Shown here: piece after piece, positions 45,221 through 57,400 of the stretch
Layout: every line of letters begins with the position of its first letter
Numbering within the stretch: position 1 is the stretch's first letter
Assembly: GCA_022113835.1 (NCBI GenBank)
Contig: JAILWY010000001.1
Span: 16,050,501 to 16,114,500 of the forward strand
Reading direction: 5' to 3'
Origin: Atopsyche davidsoni
Taxonomy: Eukaryota > Arthropoda > Insecta > Trichoptera > Hydrobiosidae
Length of the DNA stretch: 64,000 bases
The notes under the pieces: generated by a model
The model's input: only the letters and a program-made list of their open reading frames with translations
Told to the model about the DNA's origin: nothing
Database searches by the model: none
Position numbers and translations under genes: made by a program

Positions 45221-45489
45221 TCAGTAGCTGGCGTTGTTGCCGCGCATGGAGATGCTCATGCGGCGGTCGGCTGTGGGTGGGAAGGCCGAGCAAGGGTTCG
45301 AGGGGTGCGAAGAGTGCGAGGGTGGCGGGAAGCGCCAGCGCCGGGGTCTGGACAGCAAGTGGCCGTCCGTGGAGGCGCGGCCCCTGAAGGGCGTCTCGGG
45401 CGAGGGCGGCCCGCCTGCCCCAGCCGGTCTCGCGCCACCTTCCCCGCCCTCGTCCTCCTCGTCCAGCTCCACTTCAGTCCAACGCCGGC
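45221..45489 (-). CDS. RERG-like exon 6 (terminal, low-complexity tail)
   Basis: Starts within a Gly codon and encodes [13 protein letters not shown], then an Arg/Ser/Pro-rich stretch ending [12 protein letters not shown] and TGA (45223-45221). Acceptor CCCTCAG. Very GC-rich. All three minus frames and the plus strand are also open, so the frame choice rests on phase matching with exon 5. Confidence 0.8.
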
Positions 45490-48400
45490 CTGAGGGCGAA
45501 CAATCATTTAAAAAAAATACGCAATACCCGGATATCTATAATAATAATATCCATTGTGTGTGTGTGTATGTACTCTATAGAATATCTTAACAGATATAAC
45601 GCTGATTTTTTGCATGCAAGTTCAGTAAGTTTTTCCGCAGTTATGTGCCGAATTTCAAGACGATAGGATAATATTTTCATTCATAAACTAATTGAATAAA
45701 ACTATAAAATATGCTTTAGCGAGTTTCAATGTGTACGAATTATAGGATTCTGTTGTTCACCGCGAGAATTTCAAATTCAGAACATTTACAAAAAAAAAAC
45801 AAATTTTGATGCTTCATAGAAATTTCCAGTTTATGTCAGTTTGACACAAGTACCAATTTTATTTTTTTATCGAAATTGCGTTAGAAATTATTAATCACAC
45901 CATTAATAACTCAAAATGCCTCCTAAAAAAATAACACCGTCTACGCACAGCAAACGTAATTCGAAAAGAATTGCACAATTGAACGTGATAAAGACTGCAT
46001 CAAATAAAGAACAGTGCAGTGAAAGTGATGCGTTGTTTGTGACACGAAATGTGCAATGAATTGAAAGAAAAACGTGAGCAGCGTCGTCTTAAAATTAGAG
46101 TACCCAGCTATCCGAGTATTCAGCCAAACATATGTTCAAACACTATTGCAACATTTCTAGTATGATATTAGTAATGATGAGCTGTCCGCAAAGTTTCGAC
46201 GTGGACTCTTAGTTTTCTAGGTTCTTATGTTGGGCAAGAGTTGAGTGAGAGACCTACCCAGAAGCAGGATGGGGGAGAGCGCGGTGCGGGGCGCGTGGCA
46301 GGGCAGGCTGAGGGAGCCGCTGAGGGGCGGCAGAGGGTCGGGGGAGGCGCCCTCGCTGGGGGTGTCGCTGCCGGAGCGCCTCAGCCGGGGACACTTGGCG
46401 TGGACCCTCCAGAATCGGCAAACATCACGAAACACTGACCATACCTTAGGAAAATAACATGCATTGATAATCACCAAATCTGAACATTTCATTATAGATA
46501 TCTTTTTACCTTGGGTTACTTTTTTACTCTGTATTTTTTGTATTGATCGTCTATCTTGTAGTTGAGTATATAACACGCTCACTTGACGACCACAAGGCAA
46601 ATAAACAGTCTACAATTTGAAGCGAATTGGTTCAACAGAAATCACAGCTGTATCAGAAAGCTTTTTAAAGGATCTCATGATCCACGGTTATGTGTGATCA
46701 CCATTGGACCACAGCGCACCTTCAACAAGTTGTTTTTTTTTATATTTTTGTTTGGTATATTGGAATTAAGAAAAATTATGAAGCTCCTATAAACTGCGCA
46801 TTATTTGTAAATATATTTAAGGAAGTGATAAATACTTTCAAGGCTCCTGAAAAAACTTTTAAGGAATCGACGGCAGGGGATGGGCTAACTTTTGCAGCGT
46901 TTCGGATTTTGTGAAATAGTACCAGGAAAAACAAATATTTGCGAAATTCAACGCCTGTCCCAGTTTACTTCCTTTACAAAACCGGAAGGTCACTTCGTTT
47001 AAAAACAACATATTATTTTCGAGTTGTTTTCGTTAGCCTCGCCGGTCTGCGTCATTCGAATTGAATAAAAATAAAATGTGTATTGTGATCGTGCCGACAT
47101 CAACAAGTGGTGGCTTTTGTGTAAATTGAAATCTGCTTGCGATCAGGCCTTTTGAAATGTCATATATATTTTTTTATAATTTACATTATATTAATACCCA
47201 CTTTTGAATCACACTGCATGTTTAATACCAATAAGTGGTAGCTTTTGTATAAATTGAAGTCTATTTACGATCGGATCTTTCTGAAAATGATTTAATTTTC
47301 AGTGCTTTGATTTTTAAATTTGACTTTTTTATTTGAACTTGAAGTTTTTTTATATATATATAGTAATAATATGATAATATTATGAATTTATTTTAGCAAA
47401 GACCTTCTCTAATATAAATCTTATTTTTTTAATAATATTTTTATATTTTCCACATTTCTTCAAGAAATAATTTTTATATATCATAAGCTGACATGATGCT
47501 AAAATGGAAATATATCTAGGAAAATACTGTTCTTGTATACTAATCACCTTTCCAATTTGCCTGTTAGTCAAGAATACTGGATTAATCTCAAGGGTAGGAT
47601 CAATTTAACAACACGGAGTTGATCCCCACGGGGTTGAAACAGCTTCACCTAACTTAGAATTTGATATATGTCTTGCTAATCAATCACCCAAAATTGATCA
47701 AGAAGTAGTTATATATTTTCTATGATAATAAATTGTTTTTCAAAAATAATAATAATAATATTTTTATACTTAAAAAAATTGAATAAATTATGCTCACAAC
47801 GATTAGATATATCAGTTTTGATACCTGGTCAATACTCTCTCGCACAGATATTTCATGAAAACAGACGCAGCCGATCTCCTTGCTCCTCCGCTGGCCATCT
47901 TCCACGGACACCATCCGGTCTCCGCCCTGGTCCGTCTTGTTCCCCACCAGCACCACGGGCACGTCCAGCGCGCTCTCCTGTAGTCCGAACCAAATTCACC
48001 TTATTATATGCTTATGAACTTACAATGAGTGCATCAGGTCTATACAGTAATGTTAGCTTATGACTATACCTGCTCCTGCCTGCAGGAGCTCACATCCTGT
48101 TAACACAGGGTTCTTTTGAGAAAATTTTCGAAATTGACGAAATCAGTGAGGGCATGCTATGTACCAAAATCTGTACATTTATAGGGTTTAGTTTTGATGT
48201 TAAAAGCACGAGAGACTCTGTTTCTACGCAGCCAGAAATAGTATACTTTTGAAATTCTCTCAAGAAAATAATTATGAATTTTATATTAAATTTAACAAAA
48301 CCTACAAATTGTTAATGGTGCAAATTTTTCTGACCGATGTTGACCACAGTGTTTTTTTTTTATAAAAGTCTAGCAGTTATCATAAAACCAACCAAGAGAA

Positions 48401-51400
48401 ACTGAAGATATCTGTAAAAATAAACTCTAATAATTCGTTTTAGTATATGTAATATAATTAGAATGTTAAATTATGCATTAAAATTGTTGCATTATTTGTA
48501 TATTGCGAAACCAGACAACGGTGATTGGTAAAGAGAACTCGTGAAATGTGAAATTCTGAAAACACCGCACAGGCTAATTGAGTTTTTGGGGACCTTTGTG
48601 TTTATTTTATAACAACGCAATACGGAATGAATATATTTACAATAAAACAAGGAATCTATAAAATATTTAATATTGCACAATTTAGGTCAAATGCATTATT
48701 TGTGAAATGTTTTGCTTTTATTCAGTGATTTACCTGAGGGGGAGGGAAAATTTAAAAAATATTTTAAAGTTATAATGAGTAGAATCAATGATCATTATAC
48801 GTGTGCAATTTAATGATAAGTTGATTTTGATTGACTTATAAAGGATAAAGAATTAGGGACCGTCCCAAGTGTTAACAATTTTAAGTACGCCTCTGTTTTT
48901 GTGTAAATATTTTTTATACTAACTAAAAAATAATATCCAAAATACAAATTGAAACTATTCACATTTTATGGCTTCATCAAAATGTCTTTCTGTCTTATTA
49001 TATTTTTTTTATAAAGTTACTATGATCCAAATAGAATAATACAATTTTATTCTAGCTACTTATATTCCAATAAAGTATAACATAAAATAAAATGAATACA
49101 TCAGTAAACAATAATATCTTTAATATCACCCTCGAGACAATAATTTTTCGGAATATTTTGCATAGACGTCGTAAAATGGAAAACATACTAAAATGTAATT
49201 ATTTCCGGCTTAGTGTCGCTACTTGCGGTGATTATATTTCTATTGAAATAAGAAAACATCCCCGAACGTAAAGAAGCGGAGCTAATTCTAATAGCTTGTA
49301 AATAGTATTAAGTAGCTTAGGTGTGGTTAGATTGATAGACAGGACAGAGTATTGAGGGCTTAATTTTGATTATCTATTCTCTCGCCTCAAAGAAACGAGT
49401 TTAATTAAAATTATTCATAAATGCTCAAAAAGCCGGTTAAATTCATATTTGAATTTTCCTATCGCTTCCTTGTAAATTTACAGAATAAAATGTGTTCAAA
49501 ATGTATTCAATCTAAGAATTTGAGCGAAATTATTTTTGTCTTAATAACTTGGGATATATTTTAAATCCGTAATTAATTCATTGAAAAAACATTATTGTTC
49601 ACTCTTAAACGAATTACCACCTTTTCCGTGCTCTTCTTTATTTTATAATACCCCCTTCACCTCATCCCTTGTGGGTCGTACTATCCCGCATCCCCCGGTA
49701 ACAGTGAAAACATGTGATCAGCTGTGTGTAACTTATATAAGCGTTGTTAGACTAGTGACCCTTATTTTTTGTGTAATCCGAGATTCGTAGAAAATGACCT
49801 CGCGTATTTTTGCCATGTGTAAGAATTGATACTTACCTTGAACTGTATTCCACGTCTCTTGTTGGAAAATATTTTATTGAGTAAATAAGTTCAATCTACG
49901 TACTTATTGTCTATTTATGAATACTTTGATTATGTAAATAAGAAAATATGGTAATGTTATAAAACTTTTGAATATTACTTTTGAATGATCAATACTTGTT
50001 GAAAAAAATGTAGCCTTATTTCGCAATTCAATATATTGTTCTCTAAGATCAACAATCTTCTTGGGTTATTGTCTTCCAGGAAATTATTGATGGATTAATC
50101 AGGACTAATTAATTTGTTTGTTTGTTTCGTTCAGATTTAGATAATATTGAAAACAGATATTGTATATTTGTTTATGGTTGAACGTTTGTAAATAAACATC
50201 TGAATGTTTCGTAGAAATTAATATATTACTTCTTGAGTTGTAAATATACACAGCAAAATTTGAGACGAATTAAATTATAAGTATGTACAATAATTTAAGC
50301 TTCATTGAATTAGACGTAAAAAACGTATACTGTTACTAATAAATAATTCAACATTGGGGAATTTAGAAATGGAATAATTAAATATGAAACAGTTTTAGGC
50401 TCTTGTGAGTCAAATTCACCGCAATGGGTTACAGGAAAATATAAAAATAGTAAATATGTTACTTCAATATTTTTTTATAGCTTAGTTTAATAAAAAAATG
50501 TATTAGCGGTATATATTTTTTTAATAAACGGAAGACATTCCGGGGGTTGAGGAAACCTTAACCATACTGCCTTATAAAGTAGAAGACGGCAATAAAAAGG
50601 CAAAACATAAAAATCAAATAAAAGCAATAGCGACTGTATCCACTTTGACATATCTCCGAGTATTGGATTTTTGAACACAAGGATTGATTTTTCATCCATT
50701 TGAACCAGGTCACAATTTTAATCTTTAACACAATTAAAAATCAAAAAAAGCGATCTCAACTTCATGAATTTATTAACGGCAAACAAGTAATAAATAGTAT
50801 TAATATTTGATTATTTATTTTAACTAGGCCACATTGTTTATAAATTTAATATTTTTGACAAAGAGTACTTGGTGGAATTCCATTTTAACTTTTTTTTTGA
50901 ATAAAATATTCACATTGTTTATGTCATCATACCAAGAACAAATAACGTTAGAAGATCTTGAGATTTCTTGGGTGCCATGCTGCGTAGTGGTTTTTATCTT
51001 CGTCGAAAGATAAAAACCACTACAAAGCATAACACACAAAAAAATACTAAGATCATCTTATAAAAAAGACTGCCAAAACCTACGAACACATTGAACAAAA
51101 AGCGTGTTTATCAGAATGTATGAAGGCCCCACCTTTCCGCTGTTGGAGCCGAGTCTGCGGCGCCTCTTGTTGTAGTTGATCAGGAATTTGAGGCGGTTGC
51201 ACTCGTCGAAAGAGCACTTGTCAGTCACGGAGTACACCAGGATGAAGGCCTCCGCCCACCGGATGTTGGCCTCCAACGTCAGGCACTCGCTCTCCTACCG
51301 AGAGGAAACGGAAATCGTTACAGAAGCGACGTTGTTAATCAAACCACCTAGTAATCACAAGATATTATTAGAAATATATAAAATTTGTAAAAATAACTTT

Positions 51401-54400
51401 ATCCATTTTTATATCTATTTATAAACATGTACTTGTAGATATAATATTTCAATATATTTTTTATTGTTTTGTAATGTGAATTTTGAAGCTTGCAAATAAA
51501 ATATTTATTTCTATTTAATTTTGAAATTCCGCTTTGTTTTTCAGTCAAAAAATATCTTTGAGCAAAAACTGGTTGGTATATAAATAGCAGCAAGTATGTA
51601 AAGCATTTTGAGGCAATTGCGGTTTTTTGTACAAAACATATGTTCAAACAAGAAAATTTATAATTATAGCTCAGAAAGAATGGGTTTAATTGTTTCTTTA
51701 CACAGATTAGAACCTTGAATCTCATAGTCGGCAGGTGCGCTAACCACTAGATTACTCCCAGTTATGATATGCGCACTCACATGCGGCTGTCCCGCGGTGT
51801 CTAGGATGTCGAAGTAAACCATCTCGTTGTCCATGACGGTGTGGAAGGCGTAAACCTTCTCGAGGCTGGGGTCGTACTCCCCTATGAACCTCCTGGTAAT
51901 GAACCTCACCACCAAAGCTGAAAAAGTACATGTATAGTATATAAATCGTCAAGTTGTCAAGTCATAGTATATAAATCGAGCTTAGTAAACATAATCCTTA
52001 TTCAAATAGTTAAAAATAAATTTCTTTGCATCATATCGTATTTTTGACAGTCGATAGTAATTTGTTGATGCAAAGTTGTCAGTTATGTTGCTAATATTTG
52101 ATCGAATTCAATTGTGTAGTAATTTGTTAAAATAAATAAAAGAATCGCTCTAAGATTTTTTCAATCCTTACATATTGGATTTCTTTTATCCGGCCCCACC
52201 CTCTGAAGCCTACATTCCAGCTCAAAGGGATTTAAAACGCGACAAATGCCAGCATTTCTTACCATTAGGGGAGAGAAGTAATCTGAAAACTCTCCTTTGA
52301 TTTGTGAGTTGTCACAAGACTAGAATTTTTTTAATAAAGAGCCGGGTGGAATTATTTTATGATAATTAAAACATTGAAGTATTTTACAAATAATTTAATA
52401 TACATATAATCAATACACATGGCTGATTTAATTTTTAATTAAATAAATGCATTCACTAAATAAGATACGGTTAATCCATTATTTAGATTTGCTTTTAGCT
52501 GTACAGGTCTATAATCAATAATTGTGTGATTTAAGTTGTCCAAAAAAAGTATAGAGTATTTGTTAGTTCAGTAAAACAAAAACTATTAGTAATCAAGTAT
52601 ATTTTTTAATTGTTGATTATAAGAATACAAAATGGAAAATTATTTCAAAAATATGATATTATCCAAATGGTGACCGTTACGCTGTTGGTACTCTTCTAAT
52701 CTGGAACGAAGATTGCTGATAACACGCTGACACATAGCCCTCGATATTGCTGCCATTTCTGACCTGATATTTTGTTTCAATTCCGTTAGGTTTGTCGGAT
52801 TATTCTCATAAACCCTACTTTTAAGGTATCCCCATACGAAATAGTCAAGAGGGCTAAGGTCGGGGCTTCTGGGAGGGCACTTGATGTTACCTCTACGTGA
52901 AATGAACTTAATAGGGAATAATTCGTTAACAGCTTCAATTGATTGATCGGATGTATGGCAAGTGGTTTTGTTGAAACCACGTCCTTGAAACTCCTGCAAC
53001 TCTGGGCCCAAAAATTTTCGCAGCATATCGCAATAACGGTCACTAAAACAAATACTCGATACTCTTTATGGACACCCTGTATAAGATATTATTAACTTTT
53101 AGTTTTATTTTTTTAAAGGTTTTATCACTAGGCGACCATTTTTGAGATGGTTTCACTTGCCAGGAGGACAAAACCCTTGATTGTGACCCAATGGTGAAGT
53201 TGTGGAAGGACCGCGGCCCAGTAGTGCGTGTCTTATCACATATTCGTGCGTTGAAATCCACATTTGTCGTTAGCCTTGAGACGCCGGTCCTTGAAGAAAA
53301 CCTTGGACAGGAAAGCCTGCTCGACCTCGTTTTTAAATAAAAATACGCCATTTGGATCAAAAGACTTGTTTATTATGAATTCGCTTTGTCAAGAATTATA
53401 CTATTACCAAGAACTAAGCTCTTAATGATATCTAATTAGTATTTCAAGACAAAGATCACATCTTAGGGCCTTTTGTCTTAATAAATGCCTTACGTGATAA
53501 GCTTTTTGATTATGCTCGAAAACAATATGTCCTTACTTTGATTGGGTCGTTATTCAACGCTGAACTTTTTTTATTCAAAGAATTCAAAATGTTTGTTTTT
53601 TATGAACTAATTTTATTAAAGTTAATTAAAACTATGTATGACGTTTTTTTGGAACGTCATGTTAAAAGCGTAATATAATTATAAAAAGATTTTGATATAA
53701 ACAAAAAAATAAAAAACGTATCTCGGTTATGGATGTATTGTATTTTATACTTAATTGTTATTTGTTTTAAAACAATGGTATTCTTAAATATATAAACTTT
53801 ATTTGGAGGCATCAAGATTTTAAACGTTTAAAGTTTTCATAAAATCGTTAATGGTGCTCATATAAATCAATATCTTTGCCATTAATCACGGCTAACCTAA
53901 GTGGTGTCAGATTTTATTCAAACCTCGTTTACAACTTTGTAAGTAGATTAATACTGTCGTTAATATATTTTCTTGAATATGATATTTGGTCATATTTAAT
54001 TACAATTTTGATGAACGGCTCTTGGCGTGATTCCAAGTATCTGTCTATTAAATATTAATTTAATAACGTGAAAGCCATCTGGAAATCTTCATATATATAT
54101 ATAATACTAGCGGATACCCGGCGCGTTCTACTGCGCTAAATAAAGAAATAAAATACTTTTTTTATTTGTTCGAAAAAAAAAAAAGGAAATTTTGTTTATT
54201 TATTGACTTTTTATCTTAATGCTAGCGGACATATTGAGTTTTTTCGGTAGGTGTGTAAACATAAAAATTTTTTTTTGGCGTTCCAACTCTAAACGCAACA
54301 TAACAGGAATTTTGCGAAAAACAGGAATTTTCTATGTTCAAACCAGCAATACTTAGCGATTGGCCATGAGCCTTGTTGATAGTTATCACAACAGCACAAT

Positions 54401-57400
54401 TTAGGTGGATCTAAGTTACGAATGAGCATCTATGGTGAACCAACTTTTAAAGTTAAGATGTGTGGTGGCATTCCAGATGATTCCAAAGAGTTAAAAATCT
54501 CTATTGGATAGTTGACTCTATTTTGGAACTTCATTATGCAGCAATGTTTTCGCAAAATTATTGTAGATGTGCTCCTCGTTCTTCGACATTTTTTTTCAGT
54601 AAAATAAACACGTTGACCGTTTTCTAAATGAACAGCAAGATTGGATTGAACAGTTGGATATCGTTCGTGAATACTGAAACCAAGAATTCGCCAGACAGCT
54701 TCATTACTGCGACCCATCTGAAATTGAGTGATTTCATAGTTTCTGCCATATGCCTTTGTTAACATATTTGCATATGTCCTTGCATATGAATTTCACGGAG
54801 TTGCAGTGTTCCACATTGATATATGATTGAAATGTTTTTTACAGTATTGGACTGTATGGAACAATCCATATATTATCAATGTCAATATCGACGTTTCTTA
54901 ATTTAATGGTGGTGGTGTATCCTCCATCTTCTGGCTTTCGTAGACCAGTTTGAGTTTCATCGATCAAATCGCGTGGATATCTTTTCGTGCATTTGCCGTC
55001 TTTTATGCAAGGCGAATTCATATGCAACACTCCGCATGGGCCGTGATGTTCTTACAAACAACGTCAAAAAGTATCAGATCTTCACGTCGATTGGGGTGTT
55101 CAGCAGATATAAGATCGATGTCGATTTGAGTTGGAATAATTTTTTCAATTGACGAAACTTGTAATACGAATATTTTCGTATAATAATTTTTTTCCCATAT
55201 ATAAACAGACAAACTCATTATGATAAAACACGTTGTGAATGACAGATTGTGATTTTGTTTTGAAAGTCCGTACGATCTGTCCGCGCGATCTTCACAATGT
55301 TCTTTTTTCAATTTTTTGCGAGGAACGATGTCCACTTTACAGATGTTGAAAATTTTTGTATGGAAAATATCAAAAATCGACCTAATTCTGTTCCGTAAGT
55401 TTGGCAGCCTGTAACGGCAAGTTCATTCTAATATTTACAAACATCAATATCAGTATTTCTCGATTGGTAGCCATGCAGGCAGCCAGCTTCAAGGCATTTT
55501 CGCGTATATGCAATACGCGAAAATGTCAGTTCCTTTTATGAATTGGAAACTTTTGTATGGGATTTTTCTTAATTGAATAAACCAAATTTGATAATCAATT
55601 TTTATAATTTTAGTGGTCTAGATTACTCTCGGTATTTTTGGCTTTCAAATAAACACGGTGTGGGGCTCGTCGGTCGTACGGTTTCAAAGCCTATAGCGGA
55701 CTAACAAACATTTTTAGTGTTTTATATATATAGATAATAATAGGACGCGTAAAATCAATCCCACATTTTAAAAATTATTTTACATTTATTGTATACTTAC
55801 ACCACTAAAATATACAATAATATAAAAAACGCTTTTTGTACATCATTAAATGCAATTAATTTTAAAAATTAAATATTAAGATTCGATGAAAACTACGTTT
55901 ATGAATGTTGTCATATTTTTTTAAATAATGTTCCGATGCTTCTTCGGCCCTTGTACTGAAGTCATATTCTAGGATATTTCAAGGTTTTTCCCTGACTATG
56001 GTCTTATTATTATAACTGAAACGTTTGAACTTTAAAAAAACGCGGCATCACACCCAATAATCTCAATAATTACATAAGCCGCCACAAACATATAATCATT
56101 CGTAAAATACCAAGATTTTAAAACTATCGGGGTAAGTTTGTGCTTGCTAGTAAAATTATCACACCTAGTATATTCAATTGAATGTATAGACAACATTTTT
56201 TTGGAATTAAACAGAGTGCGTAGTATTTTTGTTCAAACAGGTGGCCAAGAATCACGTTTTATCCCGAAAAAAACCATTAGAAAAGAAAATCCGCTTCCAT
56301 TCCCGTGCATTTTTTCAAGTACTCTGTAGTATGTTCGTATTTTTTCACTTGACTTACGATCAATACAACGAGCAGTGTGTTAGTTTTTTATTATTCAATA
56401 TGGCTTCTCGAAGACCTTATATTATTCAAAAAGTAATTTCATTATAAGTTCATGTTGTAGATATTTGTAAAACTTGTTATAAAAAAAATAATATTTCAGA
56501 CTAACATAAAGTACTAAGATTTTTTTATTGAAATTTATGATTTTAAAAAAGAAGAATTGGTTTAAAATACAACACGAGGTAGAAGTAATTTAAATGAAGC
56601 ATCTTTTAGTAATACGTAATACATAATTAATAAAAGTCATTTATTAATAATACGCTACACAAAAACTGTTCCGATATATCTTTAATATTACAACTATCAA
56701 ACTAACCGTTACGAAATATTATTAGGAAAATATCAATATGGAGGTATAGAGAGTAAACGATACGTGGAAAGACGCGATGCTTCAGTTAATTAACTTACTT
56801 CAACCCTCGGACCTGCTCTGCTTTTCTTCGAGCACTTAATATCCTTCCCCCTGTAGCCTCCAACCCCCGTAATTTACTCTAAGCTCCTGTCACCCCCAAC
56901 ATGTTCTATATTTTCCTTCTATTTGTGCACTTATGTTTTTTCTTAGAAAAAGTATCTTGAAAGAATGGAAACGGTTTTGCGCTGAGAATAAAGAGAATGT
57001 GTAAAGGTTTCGAGCTTATAGTTAGACTTAAGTTCCGGTTAGTTTTCTGTTTTACTTAAACCTTTTGCGTAAAGACTTTGAGCCGCGACTTCCGGTGTAA
57101 GAAAATTTTGAAATGATGAAGTCACAAAAACAATGCAAATCGTATAAGCTTATTGTAACAATTATATATTAAGAAAATCTGTACCTAATGCATAGCGTAT
57201 ATACAAATAGCTTTTGTTTATTCTTTAACCTAATTTATTTATATTCTTAATAAAAATTCTAGATTATTACTTCAGATAATACACTGTATTTAATTGCATG
57301 TATTGTCAATACGCAACTGCTAAATAATACGTTTTTTAGTTGGTAATCTTGGATTGAAATAAACGGCTTCGAGGTGAATTGATTTCGGGTTAAACCCTAT

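Larger units (their letters stand above)
47978..51132 (-). other. RERG-like intron 4
   Basis: A 3.2-kb AT-rich intron. It holds a perfect 16-bp hairpin at 50985-51022 and a remnant of the GGAATTCCA repeat family at 50855-50900. No exon is recognised. Confidence 0.7.

Noticed and set aside
53043..53360. 105-codon minus frame beside the mariner remnant
   Set aside because: Scrambled, without a domain I know; possibly another decayed element, but no ends can be placed.
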